Positions 35,008 to 44,435 are shown, counted from the stretch's first letter. The stretch is 64,000 bases of DNA from Agrobacterium arsenijevicii (GCA_000949895.1 JWIT01000004.1:124001-188000); one strand, 5' to 3'. The notes: generated by a model from the letters alone, not told the origin. A program made the numbers and translations.

Positions 35008-36219
35008 TTAGGCCGCTGTGAACGGTTGACCGACGTGTTCCATCACTTCGGTAAACCATTTTGCAGAAAGGTCGAAATGCTTTCCGCCCTTGATACGCGG
35101 AAACTCGATGGTCCGCAATTTGCCCTTCTGGTCTTCGTCATGGCCGGTGACGCCTGACACCTTGTTGAGCGCACTTTCAACGGCCAGATCGACCATGCCC
35201 TGGATGAGGCGCAGGTCGTCGCCATTGGCGGGAGCGGAGCGGGCGAAATAGCCTGACTTCTGCACCATGGAGCGTTCGGCGCCGATAAGGCCGGCGAACT
35301 GCTTCTGGAACCAGCCGCCGACATTGATGGTGTCGATCTTCACATGGCCGAAGGCATCGCGCTTGACGGCTTCACCGGAGGCTTCGCGTTCGGCAACGAT
35401 CGAATCAAGGCCCGCACCTTCGGAAACGAACAGCGTGACATAACCGTGTTTGTCCATGATCGCCTTCAGGCGTTCGGCTTCCGCTTCGATGTCGAAGGCC
35501 ATTTCCGGCAGGTAGATGCCGTCTATGTTCTTCATCTGCGTGTTCATCATCAGGCCTTCGACATATTCATTGCCGTTGGTCTTCTGGATGTAGGCGCGGG
35601 CGGTGGCGGCCGTCAGCCAGCCGCAATGGCGGCCCATGACTTCGTGGATGACGAAGGTCTTCGGCGCAGCACTCTGTTCGTTGCTGACATTGTCGAAGAA
35701 GGAAGCGCCCACTTCGGCGGCTGTCCATGCGCCCAGCGACTGCTTGATCGGCACCACGTCGTTGTCCACCGTCTTCGGCAGGCCAACGACCGTAAGGTCG
35801 TAACCATTGGCGCCGAGATAGGCGGCAAGGTCGGCGGCCGTCGTGTTGGTGTCGTCGCCACCGATGGTGTGGAGAATGGTGATGCCGTCGCTGGCCAGCC
35901 GTTCGGCGGCCACACGCAGAGGATTTTCACCCTCTTTCACCAGCCCGCGCTTGGCGCAATCGGCGGCATTGGTGAGCTTGACGCGGCTGTTGCCGATCGG
36001 CGATCCACCATAGCGGTGCAGCAGATGCGCCTTTTCGCGCATGTCCTTGGTGATCTCGATCCGGTCGCCAAGAAGCACGCCCTGATAACCCGAGCGATAA
36101 GCCACGATGTCGATATCAGGTGCAACGTCGCTATAACGCTCGATTAGGCCGCCAACGGCCGAAGAGAGACAGGGAGCAAGGCCACCCGCGGTCAGCATTG
36201 CGACTTTCTGTTTGGCCAT
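35008..36219 (-). CDS. pfp: Pyrophosphate-type 6-phosphofructokinase
   Basis: A 403-residue phosphofructokinase. The phosphoryl-donor loop is GGDDTNTT and the catalytic block is PKTVDND. The second Asp of GGDD and the Lys of PKT mark the PPi-dependent type; ATP enzymes have GGDGS and PGTIDND. The EVMGRHCGWL sugar-binding block is present. The enzyme would interconvert fructose 6-phosphate and fructose 1,6-bisphosphate reversibly, useful in organisms relying on Entner-Doudoroff and gluconeogenesis. Start at 36219 (AAGGAG, 7 bases); ATG at 36222 is also possible. Confidence 0.9.
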   Translation of the reverse strand: MAKQKVAMLTAGGLAPCLSSAVGGLIERYSDVAPDIDIVAYRSGYQGVLLGDRIEITKDMREKAHLLHRYGGSPIGNSRVKLTNAADCAKRGLVKEGENPLRVAAERLASDGITILHTIGGDDTNTTAADLAAYLGANGYDLTVVGLPKTVDNDVVPIKQSLGAWTAAEVGASFFDNVSNEQSAAPKTFVIHEVMGRHCGWLTAATARAYIQKTNGNEYVEGLMMNTQMKNIDGIYLPEMAFDIEAEAERLKAIMDKHGYVTLFVSEGAGLDSIVAEREASGEAVKRDAFGHVKIDTINVGGWFQKQFAGLIGAERSMVQKSGYFARSAPANGDDLRLIQGMVDLAVESALNKVSGVTGHDEDQKGKLRTIEFPRIKGGKHFDLSAKWFTEVMEHVGQPFTAA

Positions 36220-36538
36220 CATGGCTCTCCTTTTTGCATTCATCCAAAGACATGTCTGGCAAATGGATGCGACAGCCGCGTGTAGGTGTAAAGTGAATTT
36301 ATCAAGAAAAACGGCAATTTCTCGCGGTTTTTCAGCGGCTTGACGAAAGAAGCCGAATATAATCGTTTCAATCCCTTTGGTAGGCCGCATCGTCTGCGTC
36401 ATCTGTGGAAAACCGCGTCCACCCCGCTTTCCGCTCGCCTGTTCATGAAGCTAAACTGTCGCAAAGATGAATAAAAGTTAATGCCGCAGGCGTGCCGGGC
36501 ATATTGCATTCCCGGCCATATGCCGTCATGCTGCCCGC
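36220..36538. other. Divergent intergenic region, no gene seen
   Basis: This stretch separates pfp (minus) from the TerB/J-domain gene (plus). It contains TTGACG (36340-36345) and TATAAT (36358-36363), but their spacing of 12 bases is too short for a housekeeping promoter. No RNA gene or repeat was recognised. Confidence 0.3.
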
Positions 36539-37279
36539 ATGATGTTCGATTTCGCCTGTCTGCATATTTCATCCCTTTGGGAGCGACTGCTCGGCGCGAT
36601 CGGCGACGCGGCAGGTGGTGCGCTTTCGCGCGTGGTGGAAGCGATCCGCACGCTATTTGAGGGCGATCCGGAGACCCGCCGCAAGGTTTCCTTCTCCGTA
36701 GCCATTATCGCACTTTCCGCCAAGATGGCGAAAGCCGATGGCGTCGTGAACGACGCCGAAGTGCGCGCCTTTAGGCAAATCTTCGATTTTCCGGAAGAAG
36801 AAGCCAAGAACGTGGCCCGTCTTTATAATCTCGCGCGTCAGGACGTTGCAGGTTATGAGGCCTATGCCGAGCGTCTTGCTGGTCTTTGCGGTTCGGGCCA
36901 TGAGAATTGCGAGATGCTGGAAAGCGTCATCGACGGCCTGTTCCACATCGCCAAGGCCGATGGGTTGATCCACGAGCGGGAACTGGCCTTCCTCGGCCGT
37001 ATCGCGGAAATCTTCCATATCACCGAAGATCACTTCGAAACGATCATGGCGCGGCATGTCCATATGGACGGGCGCGATCCCTACCGTGTGCTCGGCGTTT
37101 CGCCCTCGGACGACTTTCTGGATATTCGCAAGCGTTACCGTTCGCTGGTTGCCGAACACCATCCGGACAAGCTTATTGCGCGGGGCGTTCCGATGGAATT
37201 GCATGCCGCCGCGAATGAGCGTATGGCGGCTCTCAATGCCGCCTATGCGGCCATCGAGAAAGAACGCCGCGTCGCATGA
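36539..37279 (+). CDS. TerB-like/J-domain (DjlA-like) protein
   Basis: A 246-residue protein with an N-terminal TerB-type helical domain (about residues 45-170; KMAKADGVVNDAEVRAF and AKADGLIHERELAFLG are the paired acidic repeats). The C-terminal J domain (about residues 178-240) has the HPD triad in VAEHHPDKL. It would recruit a DnaK-type chaperone, as DjlA does, but no clear membrane anchor is present. Its stop overlaps the start of the amidase gene (ATGA, 37276-37279), which links it to the cell envelope. Two ATGs (36539, 36542) are possible. Confidence 0.87.
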   Translation: MMFDFACLHISSLWERLLGAIGDAAGGALSRVVEAIRTLFEGDPETRRKVSFSVAIIALSAKMAKADGVVNDAEVRAFRQIFDFPEEEAKNVARLYNLARQDVAGYEAYAERLAGLCGSGHENCEMLESVIDGLFHIAKADGLIHERELAFLGRIAEIFHITEDHFETIMARHVHMDGRDPYRVLGVSPSDDFLDIRKRYRSLVAEHHPDKLIARGVPMELHAAANERMAALNAAYAAIEKERRVA

Positions 37280-38043
37280 GTGAATTTCTGCCGGACTTTA
37301 AGGGTGCAGCCGTTGCGCCTTCGCCCAACCATGGCGAAAGACAGGGTTTGGCAGGCCCGGATATCATTCTCCTGCACTATACCGGCATGAACACGGCCGA
37401 TGGTGCGCTTTCGTGGCTCTGCAACCCCGAAAGCCAGGTCTCCAGCCACTATTTCATCTTTGAGGACGGCCGCGTCGTCCAGCTGGTTCCGGAAACCCGC
37501 CGTGCCTGGCATGCGGGTAAAAGCACATGGGCGGGGGAGGAAGACATCAACTCCCGCTCCATCGGCATCGAAATCGCCAATCAGGGCCATCCCGGTGGTT
37601 TGCCGGAATTTCCGGAAAAACAGATAGCCGCCGTCATCGAATTGTGTCGCGATTGCGGCCAACGGTGGTCTATCGCCCCTGAAAGGGTGCTTGCACACTC
37701 GGATATAGCGCCGATCCGCAAGGTTGATCCCGGCGAAAAATTCCCGTGGGACATCCTGTCGCAGAACGGCGTCGGCCATTGGGTAGAGCCCGCGCCGATC
37801 CGTGGCGGACGCTTTTTCCAGCGTGGGGATCATGGCCAGCCGGTGGAAGCGCTTCAGTCCATGCTCTCCATTTATGGATATGGCGTTGAAATAACAGGCG
37901 CTTATTGTGAGAAAACCGAAGGCGCCGTGGCCGCCTTCCAGCGGCATTTCCGCCCGGCGCTGGTGGATGGCATCGCGGATTTTTCCACGATCGACACGCT
38001 GCATCGGCTTATTACCAGTCTTCCGAAATTTTCGGCTGCCTGA
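37276..38043 (+). CDS. N-acetylmuramoyl-L-alanine amidase (AmiD-like) with peptidoglycan-binding domain
   Basis: A 255-residue amidase_2 enzyme with zinc ligands in ILLHYTGM (about residue 34) and VLAHSDIAP (about residue 138), and the WHAGKSTWAG block. The C-terminal peptidoglycan-binding domain spans about residues 185-245. It cuts between MurNAc and the stem peptide. No signal peptide is seen, so it may be cytoplasmic like AmpD and act in recycling, or be exported by other means. It is translationally coupled to the TerB/J-domain gene. Confidence 0.88.
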   Translation: MSEFLPDFKGAAVAPSPNHGERQGLAGPDIILLHYTGMNTADGALSWLCNPESQVSSHYFIFEDGRVVQLVPETRRAWHAGKSTWAGEEDINSRSIGIEIANQGHPGGLPEFPEKQIAAVIELCRDCGQRWSIAPERVLAHSDIAPIRKVDPGEKFPWDILSQNGVGHWVEPAPIRGGRFFQRGDHGQPVEALQSMLSIYGYGVEITGAYCEKTEGAVAAFQRHFRPALVDGIADFSTIDTLHRLITSLPKFSAA

Positions 38044-38290
38044 ACGCGATTTCTGGAAAAACCTTCCCCGTTTCCCGGTGGCTCAAGTCGCTTTTTTTGT
38101 CGTGCCACAGTTAATCCGCATTAAAGAAGTTTAAGAGCGGCACTGAATGCGGTGCTGTTCTTCAGGGGAGCTTGCCGTCAATATCAATCAAGGAGACTGG
38201 ACTGCAGAAGGTCGAAATCGACTTTCCGCGCACTGGACATTTGTATCGTTTCATTGTTCCGGTTATCCGATCTGGAGACTATTTCAACAG

Positions 38291-38830
38291 ATGAACAGAG
38301 TTTTTGTTGCTGTCGCAGCGGGCGTTGCTATGCTCGTTTCGCAGGCGGGGATTGCTTTTGCCAAAGACGAGGACGTCAAGACCAAAACCGTGACGCTGGG
38401 GACCTTCTTCCGTTCGTCCGGTTATCCCACTCCCGAAAAGAGCCTGCCTTCGTCGCTCAGGAGCGGCTATTCCGATCTGATCGTCAAATATGCCAAGCGT
38501 TACGGCGTTCCCACCAATCTGGCGCATGCTGTGGTTTCCGTGGAAAGCAAGTTCAACCCCAAGGCTCGCGGCAGTGCAGGCGAGGTCGGGCTGATGCAGA
38601 TCAAGCCGGCAACGGCACGCATGATGGGTTTTCGCGGTACGACCAAGGCCCTTTTTGACCCCGAGACCAATATTCGCTGGGGCATGCAATATCTGGCAAC
38701 CGCCCATCAGCTTGGGGGCGGTGAAGTTTGCAGCACTATCCTGCGTTATAATGCCGGCCATGGCGCGACCCGCATGAACCCGGTATCCAAGCGTTATTGC
38801 GGCAAGGTACAGGCGCTTCTTGCCAGCTAA
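38291..38830 (+). CDS. Small lytic transglycosylase (SLT domain)
   Basis: A 179-residue exported protein with a signal peptide (VFVAVAAGVAMLVSQAGIAFA). The SLT domain has the catalytic glutamate in VVSVESKFNPKARG and the block GEVGLMQIKPATARMMGF. It is a minimal enzyme without extra domains. I chose the ATG at 38291 because it gives a clean signal peptide; the frame is open upstream to 38147. The ribosome site is poor. It shares its type with the 33099-34184 lipoprotein. Confidence 0.86.
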   Translation: MNRVFVAVAAGVAMLVSQAGIAFAKDEDVKTKTVTLGTFFRSSGYPTPEKSLPSSLRSGYSDLIVKYAKRYGVPTNLAHAVVSVESKFNPKARGSAGEVGLMQIKPATARMMGFRGTTKALFDPETNIRWGMQYLATAHQLGGGEVCSTILRYNAGHGATRMNPVSKRYCGKVQALLAS

Positions 38831-38914
38831 GGCCATTTAATCCGCTTCACGGAAATCGATTCCGGTTTGTAATCGCATGCTGTAGTCAGGAACAAACCTG
38901 ATGCGGAGCATGAC

Positions 38915-40102
38915 ATGCCGGATTTCAAATATATCGTGGTCGGTGCCGGAATGATGGGTGCGGCGGCAGCGCGGCACCTTTCGGCGCAAACGGATGGCGT
39001 GGCGCTGATCGGACCCGGCGAGCCCGCCGATCGCAAAACGCATACCGGCGTGTTTTCAAGCCACTATGACGAAGCGCGTATCACCCGTGGTTTCGACGGC
39101 GATCCCGTCTGGGCGGAACTGGCGCAACGCTCCATCCGGCGTTATGCGGAGATCGAGGCAAAAAGCGGCATCCGTTTCTTCACGGAAGCAGGCTGCCTTT
39201 TCACCGGAAACGGCAAGGGGCTTGCGGGAAATTATGTCTCTCGGGCGCTTTCCTCGACCGGCCGTCTCGGTCTTGGCGTGGAAACGATCGGCAGTGGCGC
39301 GCTTGCCGGCCGCTTTCCGATGTTCTCCCTGCCCGCCGATCACAACGGCTACTTCGAGGCGCTTAATGCCGGCCACGTCAATCCGCGTGCGCTGGTGAGG
39401 GCACAGTGTACTATTGCCGCTGCGCAGGGCGCGCGGCTGCTGCGCGAGACGGCGGCGCATATTCGCGATACCTCCAACGGTGTGGAGGTTTCGACCCGGG
39501 AAGGGGCCGTGCACACGGCTGAAAAGGTCATCGTCGCGGCCGGCGGTTTCACCAACATGGCCGATCTCCTGCCTTCACCGGTCGATATGGCGGCGACGGG
39601 CCGCACCATCGTGTTTTTCGAACTCGATGAGGCGAGGCAGGCCCTCTTCGGCGCCATGCCCTCGACTATCGTGCTGGCCGAGACCGAGGACGACATCGTT
39701 TATACTCTGCCGCCGGTGCGTTATCCCGATGGCAAGGTCTATCTGAAGATCGGCGGCGAGAGCGAAAAGGGCAGGCTTGAAACGCTGACTGAGGCGGTCG
39801 GCTGGTTCCATTCGGACGGCACGCCGGGCGAGGTCGATTTCCTCACAAAACGGGCGCTGTCGCTGATGCCGGAACTTGCGGGTTGCCCGGTGACATCGGG
39901 CTCCTGCGTCGCCTCCATCACCCGCAGCGGTTATCCCTATATCGGCTATACGCAATCCTCGAACATCGCGGTTCTGACTGGCGGCAATTTCGTTTCCGCT
40001 AAATCTTCGGACGAGATCGGGCGGCTGGGCGCGGTGCTGCTTCTGGATGGCCAGCTGACCGAGAGTGATTTTGCCGCCGAAATGTCGCCGGTTTTTGTCT
40101 GA
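38915..40102 (+). CDS. FAD-dependent oxidoreductase (DAO family), copy 1
   Basis: A 395-residue flavoprotein. The dinucleotide-binding motif VVGAGMMGAAAARHL lies at residues 8-22 and the C-terminal half has the DAO fold. It resembles sarcosine oxidase or D-amino-acid dehydrogenase types that oxidise amines. It is followed, after 65 bases, by a clear paralogue of the same length, so the pair arose by tandem duplication. The substrate is not known. The FAD-binding glycines are intact. Confidence 0.85.
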   Translation: MPDFKYIVVGAGMMGAAAARHLSAQTDGVALIGPGEPADRKTHTGVFSSHYDEARITRGFDGDPVWAELAQRSIRRYAEIEAKSGIRFFTEAGCLFTGNGKGLAGNYVSRALSSTGRLGLGVETIGSGALAGRFPMFSLPADHNGYFEALNAGHVNPRALVRAQCTIAAAQGARLLRETAAHIRDTSNGVEVSTREGAVHTAEKVIVAAGGFTNMADLLPSPVDMAATGRTIVFFELDEARQALFGAMPSTIVLAETEDDIVYTLPPVRYPDGKVYLKIGGESEKGRLETLTEAVGWFHSDGTPGEVDFLTKRALSLMPELAGCPVTSGSCVASITRSGYPYIGYTQSSNIAVLTGGNFVSAKSSDEIGRLGAVLLLDGQLTESDFAAEMSPVFV

Positions 40103-40167
40103 CATCTCGAGACGAAGCGGCTACAAAGTCGCGGCTGAATGGAACGTGTTGGGGTAAAGAGGGCGGC

Positions 40168-41358
40168 ATGTCGGGACATTTCAAATATATCGTCGTGGGT
40201 CGTGGCATGATGGGTGCCGCCGCCGCCCGCCATCTGGCGGAAAAGACCGATGGCGTCGCACTGATCGGCCCGGGTGAACCTGCTGACATCAAATCGCATC
40301 CGGGCGTTTTCGCCAGCCATTATGATGAAGCGCGCATTACCCGCACCATCGACGGCGATGCTGACTGGGCACTGCTCGCCAACCGCTCGATTGCGCGCTA
40401 CGCCGATATAGCGGCAAGAAGCGGCGTGGAATTTTACGCGCCTGTCGGCTACCTGATGGTCGGGCCTGAACGGGGCGGGGACAATCCTTTTATCGACGAT
40501 GTCCGCAAGGCAGCGGCGCGGTTGGATGTTTCGACGGAAATGATCGATGACGGCGGCCTGAAGAGCCGCTTCCCCTATTTCTCCTTTGAGCCGGGCTGCG
40601 AGGGCGTGTTCGAAAAGGGCAATGCCGGTTACGTCAATCCACGCGCGCTGGTGAAGGCGCAGAGCATTCTGGCGGACAAAGCCGGCGTCACGCTCATCGA
40701 CGATGTCGTTGTCTCGACGCGGGAAGAGGATGGCCGCGCACGGGTAGAGACGGCCTCCGGCGCTGTTTATACCGCTGACCGGGTGCTGGTCGCCGCGGGT
40801 GGTTTCTCGATCACCAAGGATCTGCTGCCGCAGCCCGTCGCACTCAACGTCTATGCGCGCACCGTCGCTTTCTTCGAGATAGATGAGGCGGATCTGGAGC
40901 AATATGCCGACATGCCGTCGCTGATTTATGAGCCGCGCGATACGACGAAACATATCTATCTTCTGCCGCCCGTGCGTTATCCCGATGGCAAATTCTACCT
41001 GAAAATCGGTGGGGATCCCGATGACAAACCGGTTGGCAGCGATCCTGAAATCCGTGCATGGTTCCGTTCCGGTGGACGCGAAAGCGTCCGTGATCATCTC
41101 TCGGCCATCATCGGCACGCTGGTGCCGTCCATCGACCGGTCGCGCGTCTCGATGGCTGCCTGCGTGGTGTCGAAAACGCCGGGCGGTTATCCGGCCATCG
41201 GCTTTACCTCCTCGCCGCGCATCGCGGTTCTGACCGGCGGTAACGGTACGGCGGCCAAGAGTTCCGATGAGATCGGACGGCTCGGCGCTTCGCTGCTGCG
41301 GGATGGAGAAATTGGCGACGGCGCCTATGCCACGGATTTCAAACCGGCATTTCTTTGA
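40168..41358 (+). CDS. FAD-dependent oxidoreductase (DAO family), copy 2
   Basis: A 396-residue paralogue of the preceding gene, collinear throughout (GMMGAAAARHL, ALIGPGEPAD, HYDEARITR, LPPVRYPDGK and AVLTGGN blocks shared). The N-terminal motif reads VVGRGMMG, with arginine in place of alanine in the first glycine loop (GxGxxG is kept). Divergence suggests that the two copies differ in substrate. Both are on the plus strand and probably cotranscribed. Confidence 0.85.
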   Translation: MSGHFKYIVVGRGMMGAAAARHLAEKTDGVALIGPGEPADIKSHPGVFASHYDEARITRTIDGDADWALLANRSIARYADIAARSGVEFYAPVGYLMVGPERGGDNPFIDDVRKAAARLDVSTEMIDDGGLKSRFPYFSFEPGCEGVFEKGNAGYVNPRALVKAQSILADKAGVTLIDDVVVSTREEDGRARVETASGAVYTADRVLVAAGGFSITKDLLPQPVALNVYARTVAFFEIDEADLEQYADMPSLIYEPRDTTKHIYLLPPVRYPDGKFYLKIGGDPDDKPVGSDPEIRAWFRSGGRESVRDHLSAIIGTLVPSIDRSRVSMAACVVSKTPGGYPAIGFTSSPRIAVLTGGNGTAAKSSDEIGRLGASLLRDGEIGDGAYATDFKPAFL

Positions 41359-41411
41359 TGTTTCCGTTCGCTTTTCGGTGGCTTTCGCCAAAGAACATGG
41401 TTATTGACGCC

Positions 41412-41817
41412 ATGCCAGTTGGCTGGGCAGCCGCGCTTTACCAATGTCGAAAGACGGTAAGGTGAGGAAAGTCCGGGCTCCACGGAAATACGGTGCCGGA
41501 TAACGTCCGGCGGGGGTGACCCCAGGGAAAGTGCCACAGAGAGCAAACCGCCATGCCTTGGCATGGTAAGGGTGAAAGGGTGGGGTAAGAGCCCACCGCG
41601 CCGCTGGTGACAGTGGTGGCAAGGTAAACCCCACCGGGAGCAAGACCGAATAGGGATGACACGGGATGGGCGAAAGCCCGTCTACAGCCGGTTTCCGGGC
41701 CCGTCATCCGGGTGGGTTGCGAGAGGCGGCATGCAAATGCCGTCCCAGATGAATGGCTGCCACGTTCCGGGTCAAACCGGGGCCATACAGAACCCGGCTT
41801 ACAGGCCAACTGGCGAA
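41412..41817 (+). ncRNA. rnpB: RNase P RNA (type A)
   Basis: The catalytic RNA of RNase P, which trims tRNA 5' ends. The universally conserved blocks are present: GAGGAAAGTCCGGGCT near 41463, ACAGAGAGCAAACCGCC near 41536, GGTAAGGGTGAAAGGGTG near 41566, and AGACCGAATA near 41644. The 5' end GCCAGTTGGC (41414-41423) pairs perfectly with GCCAACTGGC (41805-41814) as helix P1. End points are approximate. The antisense open frames over it are not genes. Confidence 0.95.
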
Positions 41818-41917
41818 TTTTCCTGTCTGTAGCGATGCGTCGCTACGCAAAAAATAGCACGGTCTCCGGTTCGAGATTGCTCTGGCATCAACGCGCCTTC
41901 GCCGCCGATGGGCGCCC

Positions 41918-42349
41918 TCATTCGGGCGCTGCAATACGGATTGGACGGGTCCCTACCGGGGCGCCGGTCGCGCGGTCGATGGTGACGGGATCGATCTCCG
42001 TTCCGGTCTCGGCATCGAAGAACCGGGTCACCTCGCCCCCGCCGCGATGCTTGCGCCCCCAGGCACCGATCGCAAACAGCACCGGTAGAAAGTCGCGGCC
42101 GGCTTCCGTCAGCACATATTCGTATCGTGGCGGACGTTCGGAATAGCGGCGTTTTACCAGCAGTCCGTCCTCGGTCAGCGAGGAAAGCCGCGCCGTCAGC
42201 ATCGTTGGCGCGATGCCGAGGCTTTTGCGGAAATCATCGAAGCGGGTAAGGCCGGCATTGGCATCGCGCATGATCAGCATACTCCAGGCATCACCGACAA
42301 GGGCGAGACTACGAGCGATCAGGCATGGCTGGTCCGAAAGATTTTTCAT
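41918..42349 (-). CDS. HxlR-family transcriptional regulator
   Basis: A 143-residue winged-helix regulator of the HxlR type. The characteristic opening CLIARSLALVGDAWSMLI and the helix-turn-helix RFDDFRKSLGIAPTMLTARLSSL are present, then a wing around RPPRYEYVLTEAGRDF. It is divergent from an SDR and an MDR oxidoreductase gene, a frequent arrangement for redox- or electrophile-sensing HxlR proteins. The cysteine at residue 9 could be a sensor. Confidence 0.88.
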   Translation of the reverse strand: MKNLSDQPCLIARSLALVGDAWSMLIMRDANAGLTRFDDFRKSLGIAPTMLTARLSSLTEDGLLVKRRYSERPPRYEYVLTEAGRDFLPVLFAIGAWGRKHRGGGEVTRFFDAETGTEIDPVTIDRATGAPVGTRPIRIAAPE

Positions 42350-42366
42350 GTCAGTATCTTTTTAGT

Positions 42367-42395
42367 AGTGACTTTGTATCGATTTGATAGTAACT
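42367..42395. promoter_or_regulatory. Candidate HxlR operator in the divergent region
   Basis: An imperfect dyad with outer arms AGTGACT and AGTAACT (partly complementary) is centred near 42381, in the 89-base gap between the regulator and the SDR gene. The centre contains TATC-N5-GATA. The symmetry is partial, so the assignment is tentative. Confidence 0.35.
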
Positions 42396-42438
42396 CATTC
42401 TTCATTGTTGTTCCATAACAAAATGAAAGTGGAAACCG

Positions 42439-43254
42439 ATGAGTAAGACAGAACGCGGCGTTGCCCTGGTTACGGGCGCTTCCTCCGGCATCGGGCTGGT
42501 GACGGCACATGCCTTGCGGCGCGATGGTTACCGTGTGTTCGGCACCAGCCGAAAGCCGATGCCCGATAGCGCGGATGGAATCACGATGCTGATCTGCGAC
42601 GTCACCGACGATGCATCCGTGCAGCGCACCGTCGATGAGGTGTTGAGCCGGACGGGGCGGATCGATCTTCTCGTCAACAATGCCGGAATCGGACTGCTGG
42701 GCGGTGCCGAGGAATCCACGACGGAACAGGCGAAGGCCGTATTCGACGTCAACGTATTCGGTGTCATGAGAGTAACAAATGCCGTTCTGCCCGTCATGAG
42801 GCGGCAGCGTCGCGGCCGTATTATCAACCTCAGTTCCATACTCGGGCTGATCCCCGCGCCTTACAATGCGCTTTACGCGTCGACCAAGCATGCCATTGAG
42901 GGCTATTCGGAATCTCTTGACCACGAAGTGCGAACGCAGGGTATCCGCGTCGTGCTTGTCGAGCCCGGGGTAACCCGCACGTCCTTCGAAGAGAACCTGA
43001 CGCGGCCGGACCGGCCACTTGCCACCTACGATACGGTTCGCGCGGATGCGGAAAAACTGATGCGTGAGATCGTCGAAAAGGGCGATGCACCCGAGGTGGT
43101 CGCGAAAGTCGTCGTCGGGGCGGCTAACGCGGCATTACCCAAACGACGCTATACTGCCGGAAAAGCCGCGGGACAGGTCCGCTTCATCCGCCGCTTCCTG
43201 CCTGAGTCGTTCGTCGACAAGAGCTTCCGGAAATTCAACAGACTCTCCGACTGA
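42439..43254 (+). CDS. Short-chain dehydrogenase/reductase
   Basis: A 271-residue classical SDR. The cofactor motif TGASSGIG lies at about residues 13-20, LVNNAGIG near residue 79, and the catalytic Tyr-x3-Lys in YASTKHAIEGYSES near residue 150. NADP preference is plausible from the downstream Arg in GTSRKP. It reduces or oxidises a ketone or alcohol; the substrate is unknown. It is probably cotranscribed with the MDR gene 50 bases downstream and controlled by the divergent HxlR. Confidence 0.87.
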   Translation: MSKTERGVALVTGASSGIGLVTAHALRRDGYRVFGTSRKPMPDSADGITMLICDVTDDASVQRTVDEVLSRTGRIDLLVNNAGIGLLGGAEESTTEQAKAVFDVNVFGVMRVTNAVLPVMRRQRRGRIINLSSILGLIPAPYNALYASTKHAIEGYSESLDHEVRTQGIRVVLVEPGVTRTSFEENLTRPDRPLATYDTVRADAEKLMREIVEKGDAPEVVAKVVVGAANAALPKRRYTAGKAAGQVRFIRRFLPESFVDKSFRKFNRLSD

Positions 43255-43304
43255 GCTTACATTGCCGGTGCTGCCGGCTGGCCGCAGAAACGAAAGTTAA
43301 TCCG

Positions 43305-44306
43305 ATGAAATCATTCCTGATCGATCGCTATGCCAAAGGTGGCGCTTTGCGGTTCGGCGAAAGCCCCGAACCCGAGTTGCGTGTAAACGACGTTCTGGTC
43401 GAAATCCGAGCCGCCGGCGTGAACCTTCTGGACAATAAAATCAGGGACGGCGAGTTCAAGCTCATCCTGCCATACCGTCTTCCACTGGTGCTGGGCAACG
43501 ATGTGGCGGGCGTCGTGGTCCGGGTCGGTTCCAGTGTTCGCAAATTCAAGCCCGGTGACGAGGTCTATGCGCGTCCGGCTCAGGGGCGGATCGGGACATT
43601 TGCCGAGTACATTGCCATCGATGAGGCCGATGTCGCGATAAAACCGAACAATCTGACCATGGAAGAGGCGGCATCCGTGCCGCTTGTCGCCCTGACGGCG
43701 TGGCAGGTGCTTGTTGAGCGAGCCAATGTGCAGAAGGGACAGAAGGTCTTGATCCATGCCGGCTCGGGCGGTGTGGGCACTATCGCGATCCAGCTTGCCA
43801 AATATCTCGGGGCATATGTGGCCGCCACCACAAGCACGAGCAATATAGATCTTGTGAAAAGTCTCGGCGCAGACAGCGTGATTGACTACAAGAAGGATGA
43901 CTTCGAAAAAGTGCTGCAGGGCTATGACCTGGTACTGAACAGCCTTGGGAAGGACACGCTGGAAAAATCCCTTGCCGTGCTGAAGCCGGGCGGGAAGCTG
44001 ATTTCGATTTCTGGTCCACCCGATCCGGACTTTGCGCGGCAGAATGGCTCCGGCTGGCTGTTTCGACAGGTCATGCGCCTGCTAAGTTCTGGCATCAGGA
44101 GGAAATCGAAACGGCTGGGGATCAGCTATTCCTTCCTTTTCATGACCGCGAATGGTGTGCAACTCGAAAAGATTACCTCGTTGATCGAGACGGGAAATAT
44201 ACGCCCGGTGGTGGACCGGGTCTTCCCCTTCGAGAAGACCAACGAGGCGCTGGACTATGTCCAAACGGGTCGCGCGAAGGGGAAGGTCGTCGTTGCAGTG
44301 AAGTGA
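43305..44306 (+). CDS. Zinc-independent MDR oxidoreductase (quinone oxidoreductase-like)
   Basis: A 333-residue medium-chain dehydrogenase. The GroES-like domain lies in the first half, and the nucleotide-binding domain carries VLIHAGSGGVGTIAIQLAK at about residue 145. The structural and catalytic zinc cysteines of alcohol dehydrogenases are absent, so it belongs to the quinone oxidoreductase/enoyl reductase branch. It may protect against reactive aldehydes or quinones. Paired with the SDR gene. Confidence 0.87.
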   Translation: MKSFLIDRYAKGGALRFGESPEPELRVNDVLVEIRAAGVNLLDNKIRDGEFKLILPYRLPLVLGNDVAGVVVRVGSSVRKFKPGDEVYARPAQGRIGTFAEYIAIDEADVAIKPNNLTMEEAASVPLVALTAWQVLVERANVQKGQKVLIHAGSGGVGTIAIQLAKYLGAYVAATTSTSNIDLVKSLGADSVIDYKKDDFEKVLQGYDLVLNSLGKDTLEKSLAVLKPGGKLISISGPPDPDFARQNGSGWLFRQVMRLLSSGIRRKSKRLGISYSFLFMTANGVQLEKITSLIETGNIRPVVDRVFPFEKTNEALDYVQTGRAKGKVVVAVK

Positions 44307-44435
44307 TGTCCCGCTTGTGGTTTTTCGCGGTTGGATCAATCGCGGGGCCTCCTCTAAAAACACTCCCTTGTTTTCAAAAGAAAAATGGTGATTTCACCGC
44401 GTCTGCGTGTGCCGTGAAAAAGCACCTCCGTGCCC

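Noticed and set aside
36340-36363. TTGACG and TATAAT as a promoter for the TerB/J-domain gene
   Set aside because: The spacer is only 12 bases, too short for a sigma-70 promoter.
38111-38134. Three TTAA at 10-base period before the small SLT gene
   Set aside because: The spacing is 6 bases between TTAA units, not the 7 required for CtrA; probably chance in AT-rich DNA.
41434-41934. Open frames antisense to 41412-41817
   Set aside because: They overlie RNase P RNA, whose conserved blocks and P1 helix are unmistakable.
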